Origin: JBLMYQ01 sp050260055
GTDB lineage: Bacteria; Bacillota; Clostridia; Acetivibrionales; UBA4821
Reading direction: 5' to 3'
DNA length: 64,000 nucleotides
NCBI GenBank assembly: GCA_050260055.1
Contig: JBLNBO010000003.1
Coordinates: forward strand, 124,001 to 188,000
Shown: piece by piece, positions 1 through 8,631 of the stretch
How positions within the stretch are numbered: position 1 is the first letter of the stretch
Layout: each line of letters begins with the position of its first letter
Notes under the pieces: model-generated
Told to the model about the DNA's origin: nothing
Databases searched by the model: none
Seen by the model: the letters and a program-made list of their open reading frames with translations, nothing else
Made by a program: the position numbers and the translations under genes

Positions 1-989
1 TTAGGTTCAATTACAAAATAGATTTTTGTGGCATTCTCTGCAGCAAACTGAGTTGAATCAAGAAAAATGTTGCTGCTTGTATCAATAAATATAAAATCAT
101 AAAGCTCTTTTGCTTTTTGCAAAATGCTTTTGTAATATCCTGCATTCAAAGTATTTTGGCAGTCAAAAAGAGATTTGTTTCCTGTTAGAATATCTAAGTT
201 AGGTAAGTTATTATATTTAACAATCATTCCCTCAAATGAATTACTATCAAACCTATCTTTGTCTATGCTGTCAATCATGTAGTTTAGTGATGAATCTTTC
301 CCGCTTCCTATAAAATAGTCCATTCCTTCCGGCTGCCTAGAAACTCCAAAAAAACATTCTAAATTAGGGAATTCAGTATTTAAGTCAATACAAAGAATTT
401 TCGTTTGGGAAATCTTTGCAAGCAAAGCTGCAAATTGTACAAGAAGTGTCGTTTTTCCTGTTCCTCCAGCTCCGGCTACAACAATAATTTCTTGTCTCTG
501 TGTTACTGCAGGTTTTTCGAAAAGTATATGTTTTTCGATAACTTTTGGCTTTTCACTTAATAACTTTTTGAGTGTCTGAATCTCTTTCTTTATTTCATTG
601 GGAATCTCTTTTTCTACTTTTACAATAACTCTCCCTTGATTTTCGACAACCTCAATCAAGTCCGAAATCTGTGCATCTTCATTCACAAGAATATCAAATA
701 TCCCTTTTCCATTCAGAAAATTCCTATAATCTTGGTCAATAGAACCTACTATTATAACAATCTTAAAAAACTTATCTATCTTTCTAATCTTCTCAACAAG
801 CATCCTCTTATCATATTTCCCGGGCAGTTCATCGCTTAATACCAGCACATCAGGAATATCTTCCTTTATCACGTTAAGCAATTCTTCCTGCGAACTTATA
901 TCATTTCTCTCAATAAGAAAATCCGGATGGTTCTTTCTGAAGTATTCATTCAACACATTATGATTTACCGCTGTAACTACTCTTTTCAT
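1..989 (-). CDS. CpaE/MinD-like ATPase with receiver-like N-domain (partial, 3' end outside window)
   Basis: Reading from an ATG at 989 gives at least 329 residues with no stop before the window edge. Residues 1-110 look like a receiver-type alpha/beta domain (the segment PDVLVLSDELPGK resembles a REC beta3 strand). A P-loop, AGAGGTGKTTL, lies near residue 175, and FIFIDTSSN near the end resembles the Walker B strand of MinD-type ATPases. This order, REC-like then MinD-like, is that of CpaE/TadZ proteins, which localise type IV/Tad pilus machinery. The lysine that normally opens the deviant Walker A (KGGxGKT) is Ala here, so ATP hydrolysis or dimerisation may be altered. No pilus genes are visible; they could lie beyond the left edge. 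The family call is fairly secure, the role is inferred. Confidence 0.75.
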   Translation of the reverse strand, partial: MKRVVTAVNHNVLNEYFRKNHPDFLIERNDISSQEELLNVIKEDIPDVLVLSDELPGKYDKRMLVEKIRKIDKFFKIVIIVGSIDQDYRNFLNGKGIFDILVNEDAQISDLIEVVENQGRVIVKVEKEIPNEIKKEIQTLKKLLSEKPKVIEKHILFEKPAVTQRQEIIVVAGAGGTGKTTLLVQFAALLAKISQTKILCIDLNTEFPNLECFFGVSRQPEGMDYFIGSGKDSSLNYMIDSIDKDRFDSNSFEGMIVKYNNLPNLDILTGNKSLFDCQNTLNAGYYKSILQKAKELYDFIFIDTSSNIFLDSTQFAAENATKIYFVIEP

Positions 990-1133
990 GCTTAACCCTT
1001 TCCAATTGAAAAGATAAAATCCGAAAAACATTTTAGCAAACCATTGTTTCAATTTTCCGTTTTTTGTATGAAATGCATAATATTTGTTGCAAAAGGTAAA
1101 AAATTGCGTTTATATAAAAAATCATGTTGTTTA

Positions 1134-1168
1134 CAAAAAAAGAACCCGGATATCAAAATCCAGGTTCC
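1134..1168 (-). terminator. Rho-independent terminator
   Basis: On the minus strand an inverted repeat (GGAACCTGGAT / ATCCGGGTTC, one mismatch) is followed by a run of seven Ts, just past the stop of the gene ending at 1190. Confidence 0.7.
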
Positions 1169-1189
1169 TTCTGCCAATTCATTATTTAA

Positions 1190-2098
1190 TTAAAATTCCG
1201 ATACATTAAACATCATCTTATTTATTCTTTCCTGAATTTCCTTATTGGTCAGGCCCAACGTCGCAACTAAAACCTTGGCTAAAATCGACTTTAATTTAAG
1301 CATATTTTCAGGTAAATCGCTTTTATCAATCAGATTCCTTCCAGAAAAAGAAATTGCCGCAGAAATACGTTCTCTTGTTCCAAATGCCCATTTGAGAAAT
1401 TCATAAATACTCATTCTTTCTTCATATTCTTTCTCGCAAATAAGAGCTGAAAAGAAAGCCGCGCGAAAACTGGATTCTTCTGAAGTATTAACCAAAATGA
1501 ACTCAAGTGCAGAGGTAACATGCACAACGCACTGCCTTGATGCTGGAGATTTACAGCATTCCTGAAATTTGGTAAAAGCATAAAGCCAGTGAAGATTAAC
1601 ATTATCAGGTGTTTTTATCTGCTCCTTATATGTTTGGATAACCTGATTGTAGATATCAATTAATCTAGCAATATCTTCTTCTGATAAATTATTGACATTG
1701 TTTTCAATCTTAAAAGAATTCGCCCAAATTGCTATAGAGCCGCTGGTTTTTGAAATATTATTAAGACAAACCTTTATTGTTTCTTTCAAGGTTGCATAGG
1801 AATCTCCCATGAACCACTCAGAATGGGTAATATCGAAATCTAACATTACCATGCTCATAACCCAAAGAAAAAAAACCGGGATTTGTTCACGCTTGTTATC
1901 GGATATTTTATCAAGGTTGAAATCGGGGCTGATATCTGCCGTGCTTACAATAAACGTTTTATAAAACCTAATGTCTGCAGGCATAGAAATATTATTTTTT
2001 TCGATATAATCTCTGTTTACAAGACTCAAATATTCATTTATCGCATATTCGTCCTTGTCTATTGCAATATTTAGAAGTCCAATTACATTTACAGGCAT
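1190..2098 (-). CDS. Uncharacterised 302-aa protein, possibly HEPN-like C-terminus
   Basis: I do not recognise this protein. The reading frame opens at 2128, but GGAGGT at 2105-2110 lies seven bases before the ATG at 2098, so translation should begin with MPVNVIGLL. It has no signal peptide or membrane segment. The C-terminal 130 residues are alpha-helical, with LEFILVNTSEESSFRAAFFSALICE followed by a conserved-looking RERISAAISFSGRN segment. That spacing faintly recalls Apea-type HEPN domains, but the usual R-x4-6-H motif is not evident. It stands alone, with its own terminator. Confidence 0.6.
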   Translation of the reverse strand: MPVNVIGLLNIAIDKDEYAINEYLSLVNRDYIEKNNISMPADIRFYKTFIVSTADISPDFNLDKISDNKREQIPVFFLWVMSMVMLDFDITHSEWFMGDSYATLKETIKVCLNNISKTSGSIAIWANSFKIENNVNNLSEEDIARLIDIYNQVIQTYKEQIKTPDNVNLHWLYAFTKFQECCKSPASRQCVVHVTSALEFILVNTSEESSFRAAFFSALICEKEYEERMSIYEFLKWAFGTRERISAAISFSGRNLIDKSDLPENMLKLKSILAKVLVATLGLTNKEIQERINKMMFNVSEF

Positions 2099-2283
2099 CA
2101 AATTACCTCCGTTAAATGGATAATCCAATCAGTATACCCACAAATAAAATTTTACTATAATACAAACAGATTTTAAAGTACCGATAGAAAATATGATTAA
2201 ATAGTGCTATAATCATAGTAGAAAATTCTTCTTTCTTGTCTATTCCTTGTAAATTTATAATTTAAATAAAGGAGTTTGATTCT

Positions 2284-3390
2284 ATGGGACAAAAAACTAA
2301 AAAAATTGTTTTTATTGTTTTAGCAATATATATTATATTGCAAACATTGTTCTTTGTGTTTTATTTTTCTTATTATAAACCCATGAAGATTAAGCAGGCA
2401 TTGGAAGAAGCTAAAAAGAAGCAAGAAAGCATTGTTAAAAGGCCCGTTGTAGAATACGAAACTGCTACCAATGATAACACGGATGCAAATTCTACTGAAG
2501 AAAAGCTAACTGTTATTACTCAGGGTCAGCTGCAGTTGCTGCAGAGAAAAGCTTCAACCCTCGAAGCAACCCTTGCCAGCCGTATTCCAATTAATGATAA
2601 ACTGATAAGATTTGTTTCAGGTGATACCGCTCAAGAAGTTGATACATCTTTATTTGAGAAAGTTATGATAGGCAATACAACCTATGAGTTTAAACTTGCA
2701 GCTTATAAAGGAACCTTTCTTGATTCAGCGACCACCTCATATCTCCTACAGCTTCAGATTCCTGCGCAAGGGGAAATGAAGTCTACCTTTAAGTGGTTTC
2801 TTTTTGATACTAATCTTCAACTTGTATGCAAGTTGAATTTAAAGGATAAGGGTCTTGATTTGCCAGGTAAGATCTTCGATCCAAAAGATTACGATAATGA
2901 CGGAAGGTCTGAGATATTGCTTGAAACAACAAAATATCTCAATCCTGACAACTTTTCCAGCCCGCGCTATTTATTTAAAGTCTTAAATGAGAGACAACTC
3001 GTGCTGGTTTGGCGTGAAGAATCTGTTAATAATGATAGGGATACTGGAAAATGCTCTTCTGTAACTAAAATAACTTACGACCAAAACAATCCGCCTCCTC
3101 CGAATAACCCTGAGCTTATAAGTATCAAAAAGGTATATGCGAGTACTTTATCCGCAGGCTTTGAAGAAGAGAAAACTACACCAAATTATAATTATTCTGC
3201 CCTAAATGCAAATAATAATATTCCGGTAATTTCGAATAAAGTTACTTATGAAGAGATATTGGAATATCCGGATCGTCAGGAAATTTGCAATAAAGTTCTT
3301 GATACTTATGTCTATACCTGGGATTTGAACAAAATGGAATTTGTATACACTAAAAAAGAATCCAAAAACCTTGATGTAAATATAGATTAA
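2284..3390 (+). CDS. Membrane-anchored protein with a Ca-binding-like DxDxDG loop
   Basis: A 368-residue protein begins at ATG 2284 with AAAGGAG about nine bases upstream. Residues 6-28 form one hydrophobic segment, an N-terminal anchor, followed by a lysine/glutamate-rich linker to about residue 90. Most of the protein would be outside the cell. Near residue 205 the stretch DPKDYDNDGRSEI matches the calcium-binding loop found in VCBS/FG-GAP and dockerin-like repeats, present here once. It has no enzymatic motif I recognise. The next gene is a carbohydrate-binding module, so a surface or polysaccharide role is possible but is only inference from neighbourhood. Confidence 0.6.
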   Translation: MGQKTKKIVFIVLAIYIILQTLFFVFYFSYYKPMKIKQALEEAKKKQESIVKRPVVEYETATNDNTDANSTEEKLTVITQGQLQLLQRKASTLEATLASRIPINDKLIRFVSGDTAQEVDTSLFEKVMIGNTTYEFKLAAYKGTFLDSATTSYLLQLQIPAQGEMKSTFKWFLFDTNLQLVCKLNLKDKGLDLPGKIFDPKDYDNDGRSEILLETTKYLNPDNFSSPRYLFKVLNERQLVLVWREESVNNDRDTGKCSSVTKITYDQNNPPPPNNPELISIKKVYASTLSAGFEEEKTTPNYNYSALNANNNIPVISNKVTYEEILEYPDRQEICNKVLDTYVYTWDLNKMEFVYTKKESKNLDVNID

Positions 3391-3599
3391 AACAAAATGA
3401 TTTTTTAGGAATAATTTTTTAAGCATGAAAAATACTATACCGAAAAGCTTTTTAGAAAAACATTAATTCTTGAAAAATACCAATAATTGATAAAAATATT
3501 TAATAAATGATTGATTTCTGCCAATTATAATTTATAATAAATATCAAAATAGTATATTGCATAATGTTGAAATCGTATTGAAAGGAGGATACTAAATTG

Positions 3600-3908
3600 A
3601 TGAATTCTTATGCTGAAAATGGACTTGTAGCAGACCATGTTACAAAAAGTGATAAAGAAACCCTAAGCCTTACTTACAATGGACTTCTTTATAATTCCGG
3701 CTCAGACGTTGTATACGTACATTATGGTTATGGCACAAAATGGACAAAAAAAGATACAGTTCAAATGAAAAAAACAAAAACTGGCTTCAAAGTTGATATT
3801 CCTTTAGCTAAAACCGGAACAATAAACATGGCCTTCAAAGATAATTCCGAAAACTGGGATAACAATAATGGTTCTGATTATTCATTCACTCTTCGCGCTA
3901 GCAAATAA
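3600..3908 (+). CDS. Stand-alone CBM25-like starch-binding module
   Basis: This protein of about 102 residues is almost entirely one carbohydrate-binding module. The VVYVHYGYGTKW motif and C-terminal NSENWDNNNGSDYSF match family 25/53 starch-binding modules, whose Trp/Tyr residues stack on alpha-glucan rings. There is no signal peptide and no catalytic domain, unlike most CBM25s, which are parts of secreted amylases. A cytoplasmic role on glycogen or granulose is therefore plausible, as inference. AAAGGAGG at 3582-3588 precedes both a TTG at 3597 and the ATG at 3600; I chose the ATG. A terminator follows. Confidence 0.75.
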   Translation: MNSYAENGLVADHVTKSDKETLSLTYNGLLYNSGSDVVYVHYGYGTKWTKKDTVQMKKTKTGFKVDIPLAKTGTINMAFKDNSENWDNNNGSDYSFTLRASK

Positions 3909-3954
3909 ACCACCAGGTATTATTATATTAATTTAATCTATTTAAATTCTCTAG

Positions 3955-3995
3955 AGATAAAAATAGAGCCGTTTTTAATGACTCTATTTTTATCT
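3955..3995. terminator. Terminator hairpin
   Basis: A perfect 14-bp inverted repeat (AGATAAAAATAGAG / CTCTATTTTTATCT) lies 47 bases past the CBM25 gene. It is AT-rich with T tracts within the stem. Confidence 0.55.
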
Positions 3996-4138
3996 CCAAA
4001 AATGTTTTCTAAATTTGCTCTTTTTTGCAGCTTTTTTCTACTGAAAATGTATTGCTGATTTTAAAAGATAAGATTGTTAAAGAGAGTCCATGATAAATAG
4101 AAAATCATATTATAATAACAAAAAGATGCGGTCAGCTT

Positions 4139-4867
4139 ATGGGAAAAATAATATGTATAAATCCGGGTCATGGTGGCAGCGACCCAGGTGCCACTATAGG
4201 TGGAATAAACGAAAAAGATATTAATCTTTCAATCTCTCTGTATCAGGCAAAACGGTTTTCAGAATTAGGCTGGGAGGTTGTTCTTACGAGAAATAAAGAT
4301 ATGTTTCTTTCCCTTGCGGATTCGGCAAAAATAGTGCTTAATTCAAAAGCTTCAGTTTGCCTCAGTAATCACTGCAATTCAGCATCAGACTTAGCTGCTT
4401 CGGGCTTTGAGGCTATATATGGCCTCAAATCAGATGGTAAGCTGGCGAAAGAAATTTTTAGTAATATTGTAGATACTGGCCTGATTAATGGAAGAAGCAC
4501 TTTTACTAAAGAAAGCATCAACTCCCCTGGTCAAGATTACTTTTACATAATTAGAGAAACCTCTGGAGTAGAAACAATAATACTTGAGTATGGATTCTTA
4601 ACAAATGCTAGAGACATGCAAGTTTTATTAGACCTAAAAAAACAGTTTCAACTTGCTGAAGCAGTTGTTAAAGCAGTTTGTGCCTTTTATGGAGAAGCTT
4701 ATATTCATACAGTTCAAGACCCTGATGCACAGAAAAAAGCAGAAATTGATCAACTGGCAAAGGCAGGGCTGTTGAACGACCCGGAATATTGGAAAGATCG
4801 AATTAATGAAAACATGCCTGTATGGGCAGTAACGTCATTGGTTAACCGGCTTAGAGAGATGAAATGA
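4139..4867 (+). CDS. N-acetylmuramoyl-L-alanine amidase (amidase_3)
   Basis: This 242-residue enzyme should cleave the bond between N-acetylmuramic acid and the stem-peptide L-alanine of peptidoglycan. Its amidase_3 zinc site is visible: His11 in INPGHGGSDPGA, Glu25 in GGINEKDI, and a histidine in SNHCNS. The catalytic glutamate is in IILEYGFLTN. It starts directly with the catalytic fold and has no signal peptide or SH3 domain. That is the architecture of endolysins or of spore-compartment amidases released by mother-cell lysis. The C-terminal 45 residues form a helical appendix (LAKAGLLNDPEYW). The ribosome binding site is weak. A subtilase gene follows after 91 bases. Confidence 0.88.
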   Translation: MGKIICINPGHGGSDPGATIGGINEKDINLSISLYQAKRFSELGWEVVLTRNKDMFLSLADSAKIVLNSKASVCLSNHCNSASDLAASGFEAIYGLKSDGKLAKEIFSNIVDTGLINGRSTFTKESINSPGQDYFYIIRETSGVETIILEYGFLTNARDMQVLLDLKKQFQLAEAVVKAVCAFYGEAYIHTVQDPDAQKKAEIDQLAKAGLLNDPEYWKDRINENMPVWAVTSLVNRLREMK

Positions 4868-4958
4868 AAATCCTCTTGTGAATAAGTGGAAATACGCAAA
4901 GTGTCAAACATAAAATCATTAACATAATATGTATCACGACAATATTTGGGGTGATTTT

Positions 4959-6257
4959 ATGTATTTTGATATAAAATGGATAAAGGATAATGTTTCAAAG
5001 CTTGACAGTCCTCTTAGAAAAGAGCTGTTTAACTGCTATAGAAACCAACGCTTAATGCCTTGTTTTTTAAGGGATATACTAAATTCATTAAGATATTCTT
5101 TTAAAAAAATCAAGGTAATTGTCCGTTTATCTGAAGACTGCTGTCCTAATAACAGAAGCCTTGCTCTTAAAATCATGAATGAGAAAAGCTCCAAAAAGTC
5201 ATTTAAACTTGATGGCCTGTATTGTTATCCGGCAAAAATTTCGCCAAAAAAGATTGCCAAATTGCTAGAATATGAAGAAGTAAAAGCCATATACCTCGAC
5301 CGAAAAGTAAAAGCCTTGCTAGACAAAGCTTCTGCAACAGTTAGGGCTGACTATCCATGGAGAAATAATAAGACGGGAAAGGGAATATCAATAGCAGTAA
5401 TTGACACTGGAATCTATCCTCATGCTGATTTAATTTGTCCCGAAAATAGAATCATTGCCTTCAAGGATTTTGTGAACAACAAAACCGACCCTTATGATGA
5501 TAATGGCCATGGTACTCATGTTGCTGGAGATATCTGCGGAAATGGATATTCTTCAAAAGGATTGTATCGTGCACCTGCTTATGAAAGTTTAGTAATCGGA
5601 GTAAAAGTCTTGAATAAACAAGGCTCCGGAAATTTATCCGATGTTATTGCCGGTGTCCAATGGTGCATCAATAATAAGGAGAAATACAAAATTAAAATAA
5701 TAAACCTTTCTTTAGGTTCAGAACCTGTTAGTCCTTATAAAAATGATTTATTATGTGAAGTTTTGGAAAAGGCTTGGGATTCAGAAATTGTCGTATGCGC
5801 AGCCGCAGGAAATGATGGCCCGCAAAGCGGGACCATCTCTTCCCCTGGAATTGATCCAAAAATTATTACCGTAGGAGCATCCGATGACAGAAACACCGTA
5901 TTGCGAGATGATGATAAACCAGCTTCATTTTCCAGCAGAGGCCCAACCATTGATGGGCTCCCGAAACCAGACATACTTTGTCCAGGGTCAAATATTGTCT
6001 CTCTGCGTGCTCCAAAATCCTATTATGAAAAAGTAACACAGAGTACATGTATTTCTGATTCATATTCAAGCATGTCCGGAACCTCAATGGCTACACCTAT
6101 ATGTTGTGGAATAATCGCTTTGCTTTTGGAGGCTCGGCCTTCTCTGAAACCAGACGAGGTAAAAGTTATACTAATGAATACCGCCTGGAATATGGGTTTT
6201 ACGCAAAATGAGCAAGGCACTGGCTGTCCAGACTTAGAAAAGGCAATACAAGCATAA
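4959..6257 (+). CDS. Subtilisin-like serine protease (peptidase S8)
   Basis: A 432-residue subtilase. The catalytic triad is intact: Asp in AVIDTGI near residue 149, His in NGHGTHVAG near 184, and Ser in GTSMATP near 376. The oxyanion Asn lies in CAAAGNDG. Residues 1-115 form an N-terminal extension resembling an inhibitor-I9-type prodomain. There is no signal peptide, which points to an intracellular serine protease (IspA/ISP-like) or a sporulation protease. The frame opens at 4929, but TGGGGTGA at 4947-4954 places the start at the ATG at 4959. It may be co-transcribed with the amidase upstream. A strong bidirectional terminator follows. Confidence 0.9.
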   Translation: MYFDIKWIKDNVSKLDSPLRKELFNCYRNQRLMPCFLRDILNSLRYSFKKIKVIVRLSEDCCPNNRSLALKIMNEKSSKKSFKLDGLYCYPAKISPKKIAKLLEYEEVKAIYLDRKVKALLDKASATVRADYPWRNNKTGKGISIAVIDTGIYPHADLICPENRIIAFKDFVNNKTDPYDDNGHGTHVAGDICGNGYSSKGLYRAPAYESLVIGVKVLNKQGSGNLSDVIAGVQWCINNKEKYKIKIINLSLGSEPVSPYKNDLLCEVLEKAWDSEIVVCAAAGNDGPQSGTISSPGIDPKIITVGASDDRNTVLRDDDKPASFSSRGPTIDGLPKPDILCPGSNIVSLRAPKSYYEKVTQSTCISDSYSSMSGTSMATPICCGIIALLLEARPSLKPDEVKVILMNTAWNMGFTQNEQGTGCPDLEKAIQA

Positions 6258-6263
6258 ATATAA

Positions 6264-6303
6264 AGAACAAAGAAACCAGCTCAATAGCTGGTTTCTTTGT
6301 TCT
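6264..6303. terminator. Bidirectional terminator
   Basis: A perfect 18-bp inverted repeat (AGAACAAAGAAACCAGCT and its complement) with a 4-base loop lies between the convergent subtilase and the minus-strand gene ending at 6315. Confidence 0.85.
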
Positions 6304-6314
6304 CTTAAAATTAA

Positions 6315-6758
6315 TTATGCAGTTTTTAGTGCACCGCTGTATGCAAAGTGTTCAACAGCAATATTGTTTTTCTCGCAAGCAGTGTTGAACTTGTCAAAGA
6401 TGTCCTCATGCATAAGCAAAACACAGCCAGGAATATTTTTGACAAACTCTTGCATCCCTTCGTCAGTGCCATCAACACTGCCGCCAAAGACAAACCCCTT
6501 GCCGCTTTCAAAAACATTGACATTCAGCCTTTTTATACCGTCGTCGCCAATCGCCCCAGACTCTCCGCGCATAAGTTTAAACGGATTCACATAGTTGTCA
6601 TCTTTCTTTACCACTTCAGCAAATCCAAAATAGTCAAACTCCAAGCACAAATCAATATTAGATCCTGAGTCAAACATAAACTTAAAAGAGATTTTTCCTG
6701 TTTCGATTATCTCTTTTGCTGTAATTACGTAGAACCTCGGCCTTTCTTTAACATCCAT
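6315..6758 (-). CDS. Uncharacterised 147-aa protein
   Basis: I do not recognise this 147-residue soluble protein. It begins MDVKERPRFYVITAKEI with AAAGGAG upstream at a good distance and ends just before the shared terminator. Its N-terminal half is predicted beta-rich (KISFKFMFDSGSNIDLCLEFDYFGF). It has a glycine-rich middle (SGKGFVFGGSVDGTDEG) and a helical end. It has no signal peptide, membrane segment or metal motif, and it is transcribed alone. Confidence 0.7.
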   Translation of the reverse strand: MDVKERPRFYVITAKEIIETGKISFKFMFDSGSNIDLCLEFDYFGFAEVVKKDDNYVNPFKLMRGESGAIGDDGIKRLNVNVFESGKGFVFGGSVDGTDEGMQEFVKNIPGCVLLMHEDIFDKFNTACEKNNIAVEHFAYSGALKTA

Positions 6759-7111
6759 TTATCAGGACTCCTTTCTTTTGTTTAATCCTTTGTTTCTACT
6801 TCCCGAGAAGAAAATATTAATCTCAATATCTTTCTATAAGGAAACCTCCTTACCTTAAAAATATTAAATCTGAAAAAACAATATAAAATAATGGTACCAT
6901 GATTAGGAAAAATAATCCACAAAATTTTATAAGAAATGCAGCCTTAAATTAGATTATAAAAGGGTTTAATCATTCTATTACTGCAAAGGTAGAGTATGCA
7001 AATAAATTTATAAATGGTATAATATTGCATTGTAAAAAGAAATTATCTTCATGGCATCTGTGAGTTTTTTCTGCATAAAGTATGAAACATTAAACAATTT
7101 TGGAGGATAAT
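6759..7111. other. Intergenic region, AT-rich
   Basis: This 353-base gap separates divergent genes. A TATAAT at 7018-7023 is a plausible -10 for the HD-domain gene at 7112, but no good -35 lies 17 bases before it. I see no RNA structure, repeat or credible small gene here. Confidence 0.4.
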
Positions 7112-7780
7112 ATGGAGCTTGAAAGCATTATAGATAACCTCGAAAAAGAGATTAAAGATTTGTTTTGCTTAGATACCAGCGGACATGACATTTATCATTT
7201 AAAAAGAACTCTAAACACAGCCTTGCATATTCATGAAAAAGAAGGCGGAGATAGGCTGGTTATTGCAATTTCAGCTTTCTTACACGATATACATCGAATA
7301 ATACAGAATGAAACAAAGGAATACTGCCATCCAAGGAATTCTCTTGCCAAAGTAGAAGAGATAATACATAAAGCAGGAATCGACTTGTCTGAAAAACAAC
7401 TAAAAATGATTCTTCACTGCATTGAATATCATGAAGAATATAGCTTTAACCAAGCAGGCAAAACAGTAAACGATATAGAAACTTTAATATTACAGGATGC
7501 AGACAACCTAGATGCAATCGGAGCTATTGGAATAGCAAGAACCTTCGCTTATGGCGGGGCAAACAATATGCCTATATGGAATAATGAGTTGCTAAATGAA
7601 GATGAGAAATATGAAGAAAAAATATCTGACGATTCTACAATTCATCACTTCTGCGGAAAACTATTAAAGTTAAAGGATGATATGAATACAGAAACAGCGC
7701 AAAAATTGGCTCTTCATAGACATAAATTTATGGAAGCATTCCTTGGCGAGTTTTTTGAAGAATGGAATGGCCGCACTTAA
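7112..7780 (+). CDS. HD-domain phosphohydrolase
   Basis: A 222-residue protein of the HD superfamily. The metal-binding residues are visible as His in TSGHDIYHLKRT near residue 30, the FLHDIHR pair near residue 57, and a later QDADNLDAIGAIG segment, which is the order seen in YedJ/PduO-type HD hydrolases. Members hydrolyse phosphomonoesters or nucleotides; the substrate is not evident. GGAGG at 7102-7106 sets the start at the ATG at 7112, not the TTG at 7100. It is alone, with an uncharacterised DUF3788 gene downstream. Confidence 0.8.
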   Translation: MELESIIDNLEKEIKDLFCLDTSGHDIYHLKRTLNTALHIHEKEGGDRLVIAISAFLHDIHRIIQNETKEYCHPRNSLAKVEEIIHKAGIDLSEKQLKMILHCIEYHEEYSFNQAGKTVNDIETLILQDADNLDAIGAIGIARTFAYGGANNMPIWNNELLNEDEKYEEKISDDSTIHHFCGKLLKLKDDMNTETAQKLALHRHKFMEAFLGEFFEEWNGRT

Positions 7781-7880
7781 AAATATTTAATTCTTTTGGT
7801 ACAATATTTGCGTAAGGCTTTACTAATATTGCTAAACCGTATCAATTTTGCCGTAGAAAAATAATGGAAGGAAGATGTTC

Positions 7881-8330
7881 ATGAAATGGAGTGAATTGTA
7901 CTATAACGATAAAATGCCATCTTTTGAGAATATTGAAAACCATATTGGTGCGGGAGCATCAATATGGAGGGACTTGCTTTCATATGTCGAAAAAGCATAT
8001 GAGATACAACCAAAAATGTCTTATAGCAAGTGTTCTGCACAGCCGGGTTGGAATGTAAAATATCAAAAGAGCGGCAAATCGCTCTGCACTCTTTATCCAA
8101 TGGAAGACTTTTTTATTGCATTGGTAGTCATTGGGGCAAAGGAAGAAGAGGAAGTGGAATCTGCATTGGAATCATTCTCGCCCTATATTAAAAGCTTATA
8201 CCGAAAAACAGCCTTTTCCTGCGGCGGCAGATGGCTCATGGTAGAAGTAAAAGATAAAGCCATTCTTGAGGATGTTAAAAGGCTTATTGCTATAAGGGTA
8301 AAGCCCAAAACCGTTTTGAATAAGATTTAA
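7881..8330 (+). CDS. DUF3788-family protein
   Basis: About 149 residues. MKWSELYYNDKMPSFENIENHIG at the start and a central GWNVKYQKSGKSLCTLYP stretch match the DUF3788 family of small cytosolic proteins with no known function, common in Clostridia and Bacteroidetes. A run GGAAGGAAG at 7866-7874 precedes ATGs at 7875 and 7881; the second has the better spacing. No membrane segment or signal is present. The gene is followed by a bidirectional terminator shared with the minus-strand riboswitch RNA. Confidence 0.75.
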   Translation: MKWSELYYNDKMPSFENIENHIGAGASIWRDLLSYVEKAYEIQPKMSYSKCSAQPGWNVKYQKSGKSLCTLYPMEDFFIALVVIGAKEEEEVESALESFSPYIKSLYRKTAFSCGGRWLMVEVKDKAILEDVKRLIAIRVKPKTVLNKI

Positions 8331-8345
8331 AAGACTTAGAAACAC

Positions 8346-8373
8346 AAAAACCAGCCTATTGGCTGGTTATTTT
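8346..8373. terminator. Bidirectional terminator
   Basis: An inverted repeat (AACCAGCC / GGCTGGTT, 4-base loop) has T tracts on both sides. On the plus strand it ends the DUF3788 gene. On the minus strand it is followed by five Ts and ends the riboswitch transcript. Confidence 0.8.
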
Positions 8374-8625
8374 AATGGTGGTAGGTATAAGGATTATAAA
8401 GACCCTACAGCTACTTGCACATTCTTTGGGCTTCTTTATTTTCCTGGCTAAGAGAAACAAATTCGACCTTTATGGCAATCTGGCAATCATAGTATTTTTA
8501 CCTTAGACCCAGAACTTTGCGCCCCAACCTTTCGGGAGGTTTGCCTTTAGCATAAAGCCTTTATTTCTCCTTATACCCGGTGGAAGTAAGGGCTCTGTAG
8601 AAATTATTCTACATTTTTACTCCCT
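8347..8625 (-). ncRNA. Stand-alone RNA containing a c-di-GMP-I (GEMM-I) riboswitch aptamer
   Basis: The minus strand carries a GEMM-I aptamer at 8557-8468. P1 is the perfect CUUUAUG/CAUAAAG pair (8557-8551 with 8474-8468). It is followed by GGCAAACC, a CGAAAG-capped stem, GGCGCAAAG, GGGUCUAAGG and finally GAUUGCCAGAUUGCCA, all in the order of c-di-GMP-I riboswitches. An outer 10-bp stem (GGUAUAAGGA at 8577-8568 with UCCUUAUACC at 8393-8384) encloses the aptamer and about 75 more bases. A consensus promoter lies just upstream and a terminator at 8373-8346. Beyond the terminator lies only the antisense of DUF3788, so no gene is controlled in cis. It is either a free c-di-GMP-responsive RNA or a riboswitch that lost its gene. 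Confidence 0.8.
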
Positions 8626-8631
8626 ATATTT

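Noticed and set aside
1190..2098. HEPN ribonuclease toxin
   Set aside because: The R-x4-6-H active-site motif is not present and there is no adjacent antitoxin gene.
4139..6257. Prophage lysis cassette suggested by the leaderless amidase
   Set aside because: No holin, integrase or structural phage gene is nearby; the next gene is a subtilase, so a sporulation role is more likely.
8505..8555. A 16-codon minus-strand frame starting ATG inside the riboswitch
   Set aside because: Every codon falls on conserved aptamer bases (GGCAAACC, GGCGCAAAG, GGGTCTAA), so the frame is a by-product of the RNA consensus.
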